Below are positions 25,844-41,067 of a stretch of 64,000 bases of DNA, piece by piece. Position numbers and translations under genes: made by a program. The DNA comes from Rhabdornis inornatus (taxonomy: Eukaryota; Chordata; Aves; Passeriformes; Rhabdornithidae): the NCBI GenBank assembly GCA_013397075.1, contig VWZS01009726.1:333233-397232 (forward strand), written 5' to 3'. Under the pieces are notes generated by a model. The model saw nothing but the letters and a program-made list of their open reading frames with translations, did no database searches and had not been told where the DNA came from. The stretch's first letter is position 1; each line of letters opens with the position of its first letter.

Positions 25844-28800
25844 ACCCCCCTCACAGTTTCATTAGAGTTTCAGCAAGTCATTTCACAGCATGTTGCTTGA
25901 GTTTGAAAACAATAATTCTGAAATTGCTAAACCTGAAGCAGTAGGTTGGATTCCTCCATTTAGGACCTAAACTCAGTTTCAACTCTTCCATTCAATTTTT
26001 CCTGCTCAAGCAGGCAGCCTACTAGAGGAACATTAGGGACTACCTGGTTTTCACAACTTTACAATGCATGCTCACAAATTCAGAAAATACAGCCAAGATA
26101 TAATGACTGGCTCCTTTAAAAAGAGAATTTACTCAAGTTAACAAAAGAACTCAGAAAAAAAGTCAAGTTAATCTGTTTACTATGCTTGTACTTTAGGGTT
26201 TTTTTAGTAGTAGCCCTCAGATGTGATTTGGTTAACAATACAACTCACAATTCAAACATAAACATTTGAAATTTAAACAAAACATGGAAGATCACATCTA
26301 TGCTAGTTTGCTTAAAAAGCTTCAGATAGGAGAAAAAAACACAAATAAGATTTTTTCAATAATACACTATACACAACAATAAATCATTGTGTACAACACT
26401 AACAATGTTTATCAAGCAATAGAAAAATAAGACTTTAATTTAAAGTCTCCATTGAGCCAAACCTGGGTAGTACAAAAGCACTTTTGTCTATACCAGAAAA
26501 GGCAAATGTGTAAATCTATCATATACCAGACTCGCCAGCATAGCATTAAATGACATTAAGTCTCCAGTACAGCCTGGACAGATTTTCAGTAGAAGCTACA
26601 CCAGCTAAGATCGTAAGGTGTTTGTTAAGATCCATGCAGTCTATGTCAGGGAAGGGCTAGTCAATGAAGTCCTCCTCTCAGCTCAGTGGCTACGAATTCT
26701 TCAGATGGAATTATTTTAGTCACCTATTTAGGCAGATACACCACAGGTTTAAGCATTTAATTACAGATAGCAGAGATCCAAGGCTAAAGTAAAGTAAGTC
26801 CTGCATCTTCTGGATGTGCCCAGGGAGCAATGAAAACCTCCTGAGATGAGCCTTGCCATGGCTCACCTACTTACTGAGCACAATATTCTCTCAAGTAGAT
26901 TGTAACATAAAAAGATAAATGTTATTTCCCAAAACCATTGCCATGACTACATTTAACATTGCCTTGCCTTCACTAGAATCTATGTCTGAAGCCAAGCTGC
27001 AGGTGAGGTGGTGGTGTGGGAGCTGTCAGGGTAAAATAGATCCATAAAGCCTGATTCCTTTTGTGGGACTGTAGCAGGATTCTATATAGCTGCCTCAATA
27101 ATTGAATAGGATTCAGGATCTTATCTTCATCTACCTGGTCTCCCTCTCTTCCCTTCAGCAGGACTGAATGAAAATACATATTGTAGTAACTTTTCCCAGA
27201 AGGCAATAGATTTTTCAGCAAACATCACTTTGAAAACTAGGTAATGTCTTGAACCCACCAAATAACTAATATCCATTTCACTGAGCATTATAGTCACCTT
27301 TGAAATAAAATTCCTTACCTCTATCTGTCACTAATGTGGCACTATCAATGCACAGAAGTGACTGCTGTCCAAAATTCTTTATTAGTCACTTGTCACAAAT
27401 TCATCACACAACAGAGTTATACAGGTATTATACAGAATAAGAGTGCATCAAGCACAAGGTGACCATGCACCACCAAACATAGGTATTTTTCAGACACTAC
27501 TTCCACAGAAGAAAGGAGGAGTGACTGAGATTGCAGCTCCCACACTAAAGGAAGGGAAATGCAATCACTGACAACTGCAGGCACAGTCTGTGCTCCTGCA
27601 ACTCTGCAAGGAGAATATATTTGAAAACTCAGATCTAAGAGGCTTTTTTAAAAAAGGAAAAAAAAGAAGGCTGCAATGAATTTCAAGCACGCTTCACTTT
27701 TCTCATACACACCCGCTCCATGCAAGCTAAAGAGCATTCACCAGTTTTCCCAAGTTCAGCACATACAGTAAGGAGACTACGACCAGGGGGAAAAGCCCAA
27801 ACCAAAAACTATGAGATGCAGTCTATAAAAATGCTTGGGAGATTAGGATTTCTTTAGATTAATTTTTACTTCTTCTTTGACTACAAGAAAAATAATAAAG
27901 AAGAGCTTCTTCGAAGATTATATGAAGAAAGGCCATCTGTGTCAGTCACGCACACCCCTCCACTTTCTCTAAAAAGATGAGTTATTATTTCAAAGACATT
28001 CTATACACCACCAGGTGTGAAAAGTCTTATAGCCCAGAGCCACATGGAAAAAGCCATTTCAATTTCATTTATTGCTTTCACACACCAGAGCTGCAAAGCA
28101 GGCAAAAACACAGAGAGAAAACTCTGGACTTTATTAAGTTTTTGAACAGAAATGTTTATTCAAGTCAGAACTAAAGTTGCACACCATCTTTAAAGTTCAG
28201 CTAAATGATAGGACTCAAACAACTAGCGTCATCACATGGTAACTTAGCAGCTGTTGATAACAAGAATAAACCTGGATACCTGCTTATTTCATATATTTTT
28301 AGATGTCAATAAACTGCCTCTCATTTAAGACTTATAACAAAGCCCGCATTTGTTTACAGCACAGCACAAGGCAGCAGTGGGGTAAAACACAACAGCTGGT
28401 GTTGAATTCACCTTGTCCAGGATGGAAGAGCTGTGTCTGGGCGGCTGTCAGGAGGTGGAGTTTGCCGGGGCCTTGCTGAGGTCATGCAATCCCTGCTCAT
28501 GCACCTTGATATTGGCATGACAAAGTGCAGATGAGGTGAGCTGCTACACAATCCCTGTGATACTCTCCCTCAATCACCCTACACTTCACAGAAGGCCACT
28601 AAGCCCTCGTGTCCATCTGAGTAGCAGCTCAACAGCCCTGCTGCCTCTCACCCTTGTCCAGCTCTTCACTCTTGGAATATCATTACAGAGTCTGTTCCCT
28701 TCATTACAGCTACTTGAGAAGAAATAATTCTTGAACACAGCAGACTTATATCTGTTACATCAAGCGCAACAACTGGCCCTCAATTATGAAATCCAGTGCT

Positions 28801-31800
28801 TTCTACTACACATTTAGAGACAGGTCACTATTGGAAAAAAACCTCATACCATAAAAGCAGTTTTTAAAATATAATAGCATTTATAAACAGAGCAGGAAGT
28901 CCCACTTCTATTCATTTGACATCCTTCTGTTCTTGCATCTGTGGATATCTCCACGTTGTATATGTTAAACACCTTTAGGAGACATTGATGGAAAGATCAA
29001 CCTCCCCCCCACCAAAATCCAACTAAAAATCAGTGTCTGCTTCTAATAATTTATGGAACAACAGGTACAGAGGAGAGTGAGAGACAAGAGTATTCCAAAA
29101 TTAACTCTCTTTTTTGTTGGTAGCTATTGATGACTTTGATTGCCACACATCATTAACTAGTTCCTCGACCAAACCAAAAGCAGTAAGAAATAAAAGGAGA
29201 AAAAACAACCCTGGAGCTATACTTGAAAAGAGAAGAATGCACATATTTTTAACCAGATGGCTTTCCCTCTGAGTTACAAGTTTATAATATGAAATCATTA
29301 CTCCACCATATTAAGTATTGCTACTGTCTTGCTTGCACATGTTTTTAAATTCTAAGAAATCCTAACAGCTGCATCACCTGCAGCAGAGACTTTCAGGGAA
29401 TGTTAAGAGCCAGAACATTAATCCCTCCAGTGTCACTCTGTTCATTGCACCCCAGAGTCAAAAACCCCATCAGCTCTGCTATGGTCTGAAGCATACCCAG
29501 TGAGGTCAAATATTTGTCAAGATAATTTGTTTTGGTGGAATGCAGAAAGTAAAGGGAAACAGACAGAAAATGGCAAAAAGACACCATTTTGTCGAGAGAT
29601 GATGTTAAATTATGGTGTCTCGACTAAACAAAATATCTCATTAAATCAATCAAAGTGTAGGGATTCAGAGTATACCTCTAGGAGCCCCTAGGTATGACAT
29701 AAACCTGGAATAAAACCAGATTAGCCAAGGCAAGAATCCTGGCTGTAGCAACTTCATTCCTTTCTGAATGTACAGACTTAACCCCTGCTTAAGTCAGAGA
29801 TAACATCATAGATTCCCTCCAAATAATTTTATGTGCTTGAAATACCTATGGAAGTTATTAATGAAAAATAAACATGACGTGTGCTAGACAAGGCCTTTTC
29901 AAAGCTGTGAAGCACCAATAACCTCAGTTCAGAGCTCAGCTGCTGAAGGACACTTTTAGAGGCCTTCATAAGGATGACTTCGACCCTTAGTAGGCTGGAC
30001 TCCCATCCCATGCAAACATGCACCTTAACATCCTCTGGGTAAGCATCTAAAACAAACCCATAGAAGTGTCTGAAATAAACCCCTATGAATCCTGTTCTAA
30101 GAGCACTGATTTAAAGCACTGGAACCCACTGAAACGGGTCCATACATCTCTCTGAATGTATATGTTTTTCAGCCTCTCTTTAAAATGCTGCAACCAAAGC
30201 AGCAGTACGATAACAATCAGAGAGCTGCTTGTCCTACTCAGCAGTCCCCAGGAAAGCACAGCTAACATCTGTGACTCGATTTCTTTCAAAACAGAGACAG
30301 GACATCAGGCCTCATTAAAATGCCATATCATGGTGTCAACCCATGTTTCATGCCCTTCTGAGAACTGGTTTCTCAGAAACAGGGGAGCACAAATGTTTGG
30401 CCTTCTAATTCACAGCAAAGAATTATTTTACAAGACATTTCAGTAAATGAGGGTAGCATATCAAATGCCATCTCTAAAAAGAGCAAGAGCAAGTTGCTAT
30501 GTATTTTTCAGCAATAATTAACTGACCATCAACCCTGCAAATGCCACTTACTTCCTTTCCTATGACAACTGTTTTACCTCTCGTTTCAATATGCAACAGC
30601 CTGACAGACACAATGGCAAACAACTTTCCGGATCATTGTCCCTGGACTCAAATACAAGCTGTATTAATGTTCTTTTCCCAAGTGTTAAATGTTTTTGATA
30701 GCTAAGAGAAAGGCTCCATAGTGTAAGAGTTAGTTGCTGGATGAGGGCATCCCACTGTGGGCTGTATTTGGCACTTCTTTCCTATAATGTGAAAGCATGA
30801 CACCCATTAGTATAATTGAGATTTACAAGCCTGCACAATGAAGCAAAACTTATAAAAGACCCAAGAGAGTGAACATAAGCTATCACCAACAGGGGAGAAT
30901 TTGACGCATAAGCCATAATGCCGTTATTAGAGCGTTTCTGCCTTTCCTGAAAAACAAAATTTTTGGTAATGTTGAGTATTCATATAGTTTATCTATTTTG
31001 TATTTTTATCTCACACTAGTTTTTGAAACTAAAAGTGGAAAGCCAAAACAAAAAAAAAGTCATCCTAAAATATGATACAATCACCCAGTAATAAAAAAAT
31101 CTTTGAAAAGACTAAATTGATGTAATAAAACCTTCAGGGAGACAGATGTACAGGTCTTCAATTCTTCAGCTTTTTTATTAGGTATTTTAAAAGATCAAGC
31201 TTATACAGATGGCACAATTTTAATAACTTCATTTGCTTTGAACTACACTTCTGAAAGTATTATTTTAAAAAGAGTCCATTTCTTTCAGAGCTGCTCAAAT
31301 TGCAATCAAAACCTGGTAAATATATGCAACGGTTCTGCATTTGTCCACTAGAGCTTTTTTCAAGTCCCAACTGAGTTTAAACACAACTACTTATCTGCCT
31401 GAAAAGCTGCCCACATGCTACTGTGTTGTTTTAACAGATACAGTCCTTGCAATCTCATTTTAATAAATAGAATCTACCTACATCCATTGACATCCATGAA
31501 CAAGTCATGCTACCTGGCTCAGAAACAAGGACTGGTATTTACAAACTTCCTCAGAAGTGTCCCCAGGCAAAACGAACAAATGCCTAAGTCAGCAGAGAGG
31601 AAGAATTAAAAAACTCAACTGTTGTAGGCATCTACCTTGTCTACACCCTTTCTACCCCTCAGACACTGATTACACAGGCAGCGAAACAAAAATAGAAAAT
31701 TCCTCTTGGGAATGACAAATGACAAATACAACCTCTGTTATTAAATTGAAATAACTGAACTGTTGACACATAGAAGAAAACAAAACAAAACAGAATTATT

Positions 31801-33805
31801 AACCCAAGTATTCTTGTTTTGTAGATGGGAGGACAGTCCCACAATGTAGTCAGACTATTCCTACTCTGAAAATAACTAAAGAAAGTGTTAAAGACAAAAG
31901 CTTGGTCCCTAAATCTCTACATTTCTAGGATAATCAAATTTTGATAACTTGTATCCAAGAGTTGTAAAAGGAAAGGTCAAGAACACTTGGGAACTTAAAG
32001 TGGCGTTCAACAAATTTTGGAACAAGAGAAATTTTACCAAGAACTCAGAAGAGTCAGTGCTTCCATAGTATGTACTGGAGGCACACAGCACACCACAGGA
32101 CATCACATGTCAACTTGACATGATTCAGGGTGGGCAAGAAGGGAAAGGAAGGACAGCTGATATTAACCAGACTGGTAAAGAACTGACAGCAGGAAGTATC
32201 GCCAAAGCCAACAGATCCTATCTAATGAGATTACATTTTTTACATTTTCTAATCACATTTCCTAATTAGATTGCAAGTTTGACCAGAAAACATATGTTTA
32301 TGACACATTTAGGTTTTCTAAGGCATTTGTCTTGGCACATTTTTATAAATAATGTTTTTTTATTTAAAAATCAATGCTATGCTCATTCCTCTGATTCAAA
32401 ATCTGGTAATTGAGAGAGCTGAAGTTACAAACATAAATGAGGAGCCATTATCAAGCAGGTACATTTCTACCAAAATTCACTGGAGCTATCAATTTTATCC
32501 CTTCTGGCACTGAATATTTGTACAAAGATCTGAAAGACAACATGCAAATGTTCCTGGTCCCATCTGTAGACAGTACAAACACTGCAGGAACACATCTTTC
32601 TCAGGAAGACAGGTGATAAGACACACAACCACCACTGTCATTTGCAATCTGAGCTGCAGGAAACAGTCTCCAAATTCCTACATGTTCAAACAAAAATTCA
32701 CACAAAAGAGAAATTGTACTTCTGAAGACAAGGCTGTTGTCTGCAAAGCAGAAACTCCAAGACTCTTGGTTTCACCTTAGGATGGTGGACCACTGTCCTT
32801 AACATATGTCTGCAGTCAAAAGGGTTAACAGAACCTGGGAGATGCACAATGGATCTGGGAATCTCTCCTGGCACTACCATCTCTTGTTGCAAGTGCTGCT
32901 TTACATCTCTTCTGATGGTAAAGCCACCTCTGCTTTGCCTAAGCAATACCTTTACTCTATTTTCACCAACATCCAGGCTTTTCCCAGCACAGAAGAGCTT
33001 TGCTAGAAAGCAGGTACCAGACTAGATTTGCTTTCTTTCTTAGACATGCCACACCAAGTTACAAGAAAAGGTATTCACTTCAAAATTGCACACTGCTATC
33101 TGCCTACCACACTGTATTTCATATTTTTCTCCATGGTCTTTTTGTCTGTACAGTTAGAGATAAACTTACTCAAGATATACTTATTGCCACCCTGTTATTC
33201 TTCCATCTGTCAGTGTAGATTTGCTCACTGAAATGAGCACACTCACATCTCCTCAGAAACACACTTTCCTCTGTGGCACAGTGACTGCCACCACTTTGCC
33301 TCTCTCCAATCTTTCTATTTTGGCAAATCCAATGCAGCACTTAACTTCCTTTGAAAGGCACACACAGCTCCTGAAAATCAATGATCTGAACCGTCCAAAC
33401 CTGTCCCCATTATCAGCCTTTCAATTACGACTCTGATGTATGTTTCCACAGTGACACACACACAAGGTGTTCTCAGGACAGAGTACAAAGGAGAAGGAAG
33501 GGATGCGTGGCAGCAAAGAATTCCCTCTGAGTTTTAAACCAGGCTCAAGTCTGTCTTGTCCTAAGGACATGAACTTCTTATTTTTCCCAGTGAGTTTGAA
33601 AGCATTACCATGCAAGCAGGAAGAACACAAAAAAATACAACTGCTTGAAAATTAACTTTGATTATATTCCCAGGGGATTCTTCCCAACTGCCTCCTCTCT
33701 TTCTTATGAGTTTGTTATTTCAATAAGTATCATCTGCAGCCTGCTGTAGTTTTCTGTATTCAAGGAGATTGTCTTCTACGTTAAAATTAAAATATATTAG
33801 ATTAA

Positions 33806-33920
33806 TGAAAAAGAAAAAAACAAACCAAAAAAAACCAAAACAGAACAAACAAACAAACAAAGACCCACAACCCCGCCCCCAAAACCCTCAAGCAAACAAA
33901 CAAACAATAAAAAAAAACCC
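33806..33920. repeat. A/C-rich low-complexity tract with AAAC repeats
   Basis: The tract is almost free of G and T, with AAAC repeats at both ends and a CCCCGCCCCC core. The Lys/Gln/Asn-rich open frame across it is a composition artefact. Confidence 0.85.
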
Positions 33921-35890
33921 AACCAGTGTGGATGTGTGCAAGCTGTTCTGATAACAGAAGTACAGAAACTGGGAGTGTGCTGTTCTTGCATTCTCATGTC
34001 AGACATCCAGTTACCACAGCTGTTTACACCTCATGGGGCACAGCAATACAAAACAGTCTGAACTGCAGCAAGCAGACTTCCAGCTCTCACAGGCATCCTT
34101 TTCACTGGTAACCTGCACCCCTCACCACTGCCCACAGACAAAGATGCTATTCCCAAACCTCCCACTGTCTGCTCCTTTCCATTTCTGCCTCTCATTTTTG
34201 CCTGTCTCTTCTAGTTCCTCACAAATTTTATCAGACACAATTCCAACATTTCTCTCATAAATTTGAAAACTTCCCTGTACCCTTACTTCTACCACTAGTA
34301 GTTACAGAGACATTTAACTTCAAATCTTCTACTAAGCAAGACCTCCATTTTCAAATGGTACTGAACCATATTTAATAAAGCCCATTAGTTAGCAACAGTA
34401 CTTCCACACACAGCTCTTGACAAACCACACAAGTAACCTGAGCTGCACTGAAGATGCTGACATTGTACTCTTCAGTAAAACAGATTACAGAATCCCACTC
34501 TTGTGTGACCGTCAGGTTGCCTAATAATCCTGCAAAAATGGCAACATTATTTAAAAGCACTACATTCTTGCTTCATTATACGTAAGGAAATCTGCCCCAA
34601 CATACACAAAGATCTAAAATTCTCTCAGTATACAAAAACATTCAACATCACACTGGTGTTTACCCTTTTCTTGGCAACACAACAAGAGCAAAACTTGGCC
34701 CTTAGCTGTGACCAACTTTTGCAAATAATCTTATCATTTTTACGGCTCAAAAAGTGTTTTGCTTGTAACAAAAAATCCCCGCTCTTCTGATACTCCAAAA
34801 GCCTCATGAGTTACTATGCCAAGAAGAATTATACTTCTTACAGTAAATCCATGTGCAAAACCAAATCCTCTGCATTTAAATACTGCCTTTAATTTGTATT
34901 TCACAACTGGGTTGGGCAAGCAGCCACTCAACTGGCTGGGCAGAGGAGCCAGCTGGCCAGTTCATGGAAGGAACCTGTCAGAGACTACCCACAGAGGCAG
35001 CCAAGAAAACACAGCAAGGTCTCCAGCAGCACTCATGGGTCCCTTGTGGGCACCCACCACGCCAACTCACCCTGCAGCTTTAACTATCACTCCTCCCACC
35101 CCAGTCCTGTCCCCACACCTCTTCCCATCTCTAGAAGCAGCAATTCTACCCATTTCCCAGATTTAAAAAATCTGGCACAACTGATGAGTAAAAACCAACA
35201 CATTTTATAACCAGAAACTACTTTCTTTTTTCCAACTGTACCGACAGAATGACAATGCCCCTCTGGGTAACCTTTGCTCTGGTAACACACAACACACAGA
35301 CCTGAGTCACAAGTCAGCCATTGAGTTTACACTGCTGCAGAAGACAGACAGCACATTTCATCCTTGAGCATCAGAGTAAAACAGAAGAACTGATCTCTGC
35401 CTCAGCCTCCACACAAAGTAGGTTTGAAGTACTAGGGTGCATCTCCTGTGATGTTATCCAACACCTACGCAGAGTCAAACAATTACAATTTCTTGCTGTT
35501 CACATCAGGTTCACACCTCTGTTTTTAATACAGTTGCTGGAGCACAAATTAGCCTCCCAGAGATTTTTTTAAAACGCGGAGACTACAGAATAAGCACCAT
35601 GTCTGCTGTCTGACTAAAACCAGTGCAAGTCTATGCAGAAAAGAATCCGAGCCAGAAAGTAAATAGTTTGCTGCCTCACATACTTGCTCACTAACTTCTT
35701 AAAGTGAAAGATGACCCCCAAAAGCCTTTCCAGCCCTGGCAAACGGCTCAGAAAATAATTCTCTGAAGAGTTAATCTGGCTCTTACATTGCAGAATTCAG
35801 CATGCAAGTACAGAATGCCCAGGCTGCTCTCTCTGCAACTCCAGTGCACTGCGATCATGTAACAAGCCAATGTAAGATACATTATCTTAC

Positions 35891-36079
35891 TTCAGCAACA
35901 GAAAGCAGTGAATTTGAATCCTTCATGAAACCAACACCAAAAAGATACGTGATAGTCTTATAAACTGTAGCACCATTAAGCCCTTTGGACAAAGGGTTGG
36001 TGATCTCTAGGGCACTCCGGGCAGCACCTCCAGTCACTCCCAGGTTTCCCCACTCTTGCTGACAAGCAAGGATATGGCC
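35891..36079 (-). other. Candidate in-frame cassette exon (63 codons, phase 0/0) in intron 2
   Basis: On the ADAMTS12 strand, an acceptor (GTTGTTGTTGTCTCCCAG) is followed by 189 bases without a stop and then a strong donor, GAA|GTAAGA. Read in phase 0, it starts GHILACQQEWGNLGV and ends NSLLSVAE. Both flanking exons meet in phase 0, so inclusion would keep the ADAMTS12 frame and add 63 residues inside the propeptide. I do not recognise the peptide, and mammals have no such exon as far as I know. It may equally be a chance open frame; no ATG precedes it in frame. Confidence 0.25.
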
Positions 36080-39000
36080 CTGGGAGACAACAACAACAGA
36101 TGGAAAGCAGTAATTGAGCCTACCTAATTGTAGAAGTCAGAGGCTGTATCTAGACTAACCTGTACCCCCACCATCCCCACACTCCCTCAGTGTATGGGGG
36201 GAGGTCCTCTGCTCTCAGCCTTCTCCTGCAATCCAGTATTTCTGGTACTGCCCAAAGGCACCACAGCACTTCGCTGAAGGGAATAAAAGGATGCCACTGG
36301 GCGGAGAAAAGGGTGCCCAGATTACCTCCAAATCCAATGTTGTCCTTGTTTTTGGACTGGAGAGGTCATGCAAGAAGTTGGCCCCACCTTCAAACAGGAG
36401 TCAGACGGAGCAACAAAAGCCAGAGCAAGGGGAAGGCTGAGCCACACCACACGGCAGAGTCAGAAGTCACACCTGAAAGCTGCTATTACACGTAAGAGTT
36501 GCACTCACAAAGCAACACAGCATCAGTGTGTCACCCATGAAGGGACAAAAGTGGTCTTAAGACAAGGTTATGTGAAGACAGAAATGTTAACTTGCTTCAG
36601 ACAGCATAAACTGTAATGGATACAAAATACCACAGCAACTACAGCAGGAGCAAAGCAAAAGGAAAATTTTAAGAGAAATTCTTTTCCTGTTGCATATTGG
36701 TAAAAAACAATTACGATGGACTCATTTTCTTTAGCTCATCCTGCCTGAATGATGCAGCAACCCTGACTGATCTGCTCAGAGCTTCTTTTTAAATGACGAC
36801 AAGAAGATGTGATACAATCACTGCTCCCCAGGGTTCACTCTCTACAGTGAACATGTATAAAATGTATTTGCATCAGTAGGCTGATCTCAGGATGGGGCTG
36901 TTTTAAATGGGGGATGTTTTAAAAACATCCTAAACCTTGCTCGCACCTCACGCTTGTCTCCTTCCTTTCACTGATCAAATGCCAAAGTGCTTGCTGTTGT
37001 AGGCACTACACATTTCTCATACCAATGTACTGAGATGCACTCCCCTGCTTTTCTGAGCTAAACCACCCAGCAACCTTTCCTTGGTTCCCCCCAAAAAAGA
37101 GGTTGGGCAAAAGTCTGAGGAAGAAAGGATGATACTGGATGGGGTACAGAATACAGTCCTCATGCAAACCCTATTTTCAGGATCCGCTTTATTTTCCCTT
37201 GCTGTGTACCAGTGGTGATCAGTAGAGAAACACTTAATACTAAGGAACAGAAATGCCTGAAATGGGAAGGCAGATGGCACACCCTGAAATAACCCTTTCT
37301 AAATATGCTTTTTGTCCAGAAAAACTTTTTCTGCCACAAACAGTATGTGCCAGATTCCTCTGCTGCAAAGCTGAATTACACCACAGCAAAACATCCCTTG
37401 ATGCAAGCCCTACAGGAATATTGCCATGCTCACTCTCCTCTGGATATACACACTCTGTGCTGCCTCAGCTTCCTCACATAACAGCTTCCAGACAACTGAA
37501 CTTTACAGCTGCCAAGATCTTTCCTCTGCAATCAATTGCATGAACAACACCCTATCCTTTTTCTTTTTTTTCTCCCTTGTCTTAAAGTTCTGACTCTCCT
37601 TTACTTCTTGTCTCCCCTGCCTTCCTGCCTCACCCACAAGTGTGTTAATTTAGTTCATATTAAATATCTCATTTTGTTAGAAGCCTTTGGGTAATCAGAA
37701 GGCTATATTTGGGGAAGGCGTTGGTTTTATTATTTATATCAATCACATTATGTAGACCTATACATACACAGGTAAATTGCACCCCAGAGTATTATCTTCA
37801 TTTTAGTCTTTATATCCTTAAAAGAAAGGTAAGGTTGAAGTGAACAACGACCACTCAGGAAGGACACAAGATGTTTATTAATCAGATTTCAGTGCAGTGC
37901 TGAAAGAGGATGTCTTGAAACCTCACCTTCATACAGGGCCAGGTATGTCTAAATCAATTCCCCCTGTCACCTTATCTCTTACGATCCAATCTAAAACTTT
38001 ATTTATATTCCTTTGTTTTCCAGGTCTTCCCAAGGATTTCAGTCTGCTTGTTTCAAGAAGAGACTGTGAATCCTCACAATCACTCAGTGTTCAAAACAGA
38101 ACACAGGCAGCTAGAAACAAGACAAGAAAGGAAACCCTAAATCTACAAACCCAGTTGCCAGTTCTACCTTACAAAAACTAAATCTCACATAACAAAAGGA
38201 CTGTCCCAGACCAACATCTCTTACCCTCATCCTATTTCTCAAAACTGCCACCTGGGGAATAGTAAAATAAGACATAGTACTTCCCACAGGTTCTGACCCT
38301 TTTTCAAACGGAGTGATGAGAAATGTCTGCTGCATCCTGAGTGAACCTTTAGTCACATTTTCCCATATTTTTCTCATCTCTCTCAAATCCTAAGAACGTT
38401 TTCCCCTTTTTTTTTTCCTCCAAGGTAACATCCTTCTACTAACAAATTACCCCCAAAAAATCCATGTAGTATAAAGCAAATATATTCAAGTCTTAGCTCA
38501 CACTACTAACAGATAAGCTTTTAAGGTAGAAATTATTTGCTAAGTCTGACTCTAGACTCCACACTATGGCACTTGAATTTTCCCCTCTTTAACTTAATAT
38601 CTACCACTTCCTGGTTTAACGACACAATATCCCAGTCCTTCCCCATTCTGATGATATTTTCTAGATCTGCATCCTGAGCAAAGTTCATTACACATTATTG
38701 ATTCTCATCCCATGAGTATCAATGAAAATTTTAAATAGCAGCCCCAGAACAGAGACTTAAGGGACCACATGAACAGTCTTTTTTCTCTCAATAATACCAC
38801 AGAACTGCAACGTGTCACCCCAAGTGACAGAGTGCTCCAAAACACAGAGCTATCAGCACTCTTGATTCATCCGAAATATGCAAGAGTAAATGCTACACAC
38901 AAACACATACTCACCTTGCCAGATGTCGTTAGCCCAGTTACTGGGATGCAGCCAGGTGGGCAGGGAGGATGATGGGCAGTTCCCAAATGCCTCACAGGCC

Positions 39001-41067
39001 TCCAGTCAGCAATGTCACAGTGGCACTTCACCAATCGTAGACGTACCATGCAAGTATAAATTAGTGACCTGGTTTAATTTTACAGTGGGATGTCAAATGA
39101 CAGTGAAGAATAATACTACTCCATTCTCTGTGGCATTGCTGCAGATCCTATACAGATAAACAGGTCAACCTACTGCCATGTTCAGGTTAAACTCCTAAAG
39201 AGACCTTGCCTTGTAATCAGGTTAAAAAAATTTAAAAAAAGGACCTGAGAACTCTGGTTGAACCTTAATGGTTTGGGAGGAGGGAGGTGGGTTAGTGGAG
39301 GTTTTCTGCTTTGAATTTTTGGTTTTATTTTTAATTAAGATAATTCTGATCTCCTGATTTGTACATAAAAATAGACTGTGTGAGGGCTAAGAACGCCAGA
39401 GGCAGATTGACAATTCACTAATTCCTCCATTTCACAGAAATCCATCCACTGTGAGAATCTGAGCTATTATACCTGATGTGTTTTTCTCACTTGGGTTTCT
39501 AATTCACACACCATTTATCCCCTTATGGACTTTGCACATCGTCTACTATCTTCTGCATCTTGAGTCTTCACATTGGACTGTCCGGATGAATAATGGCTTT
39601 CAATTCCATTGTCACATAGGACTTTATCATTCAAAGAACAGAAGTTCTTAGTAATGGGGAAACACAAAACATTTGTCAAAGGATGAATAAATGCAACTCA
39701 GTTCAGCTAGCTCCAGTCTCCATAAAGAAGCTTGACATAAACAGACTTGGCTTGTTTATATTTTAAAATATCTAATTGTCATTCAGTCCTTTATAGAACA
39801 CATTTCTTGAGAAGTGTTATGATAATCAACTTAACTAGAAATAGTACCATATAAAGCAACATTCACAGCCTTAACATGAAGAGACTATGCCAAAAGCTGC
39901 TCCGCTGCCTTGCCAGAAGATGACGTGTCCTAATTATGAGAAAATGGCCAAAAAGATAACACAACTGGGCTGGAGATAATACTCCTCTCTAATCACCAAA
40001 GCAATTCAGAGCACTGGTGCAAAATACATTTAATAGCCTAAAACCTCACCTGGGTAAATAACCGTAGCCGATGATCTGGCATGACATTTAATGAATTTAA
40101 TGTTATCTCTATTTTATCTTACTAAAATATTAGTATTAAATTTTATATTCTTTGAATAGACAGCTACCAATTTCCTGGAAGGCAGTGATTGCTACTGCAG
40201 GCAGGGGCTTTGTGGTTACCTGTAGCTAATTCACACTCTCCAGTTTTATTCCCTCCTTAGAGCTGGATTGCTTTCACAGGTGCAGTAATGGCCCTTTAGC
40301 TTCATAACTCTCCTTGGCATTTCTCTCCTGAACTGCTACTACTCTCAGACTCTTGATCTCTTTTCCAAAGCCAAGTCAAATCCATTTCCTGATTTGAAAA
40401 AGAACACTTAATTGGATAAACAAGTGGCATGTCATCTCTCTAGCTTAAGAAACATGCAGTTCTCTGTGTAAGGAGAAACCTATACTTTTCTAATTTATCC
40501 CTTTTTTTCTGACAGCTGGGACTGAGGTCCTGCTTCCAAGAAGCAGCAGTAGCTTGTGCTGTGCATTGTGATGAAAAAAGGATTATAACACACCTGTTGT
40601 TTTTTGACAAGCATCTGCCACCAGCTGTGATTTAACTACATTATATAAAGATACATCAAAAAAATCTCAGTAAATATTCAGCCACTCTGAACTGACATGA
40701 TGTAATAAGAAATACAGCTTCTCCTTTTGATTATAAGTTATTTAGGAAAAGAAAACAGCTGTTGTAAAATATGCAGGCAATGCAGTTCAAACACTTTGGC
40801 ATTGTCTATAATTATGGCAAAAACAGTTTAACAAACATTAAGATCGGCTGAGGCTCTTTGAGCACAAAGATCCAACAAAGGACATCCAGACTCCATATAG
40901 AAAGTAAAGCCAGAAAGAATCTGTATTTAAAAGAATTTTTTATGTCTCATGGCAGCAACAAAAACCAATTCATGCTTTCTACTCTACACACAACTTTCAA
41001 GAGAAGGTATCTATATTAAAAAACAGATATGGCAAAAATACTTGGGGTTGGTGAAAACCTGCTATAT

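Noticed and set aside
36190..36495. 101-codon plus-strand open frame
   Set aside because: No recognisable domain, and it lies inside intron 2 without supporting signals.
36911..36929. Palindrome GGATGTTTT-A-AAAACATCC
   Set aside because: It is AT-rich and only 9 bp per arm, so not notable.
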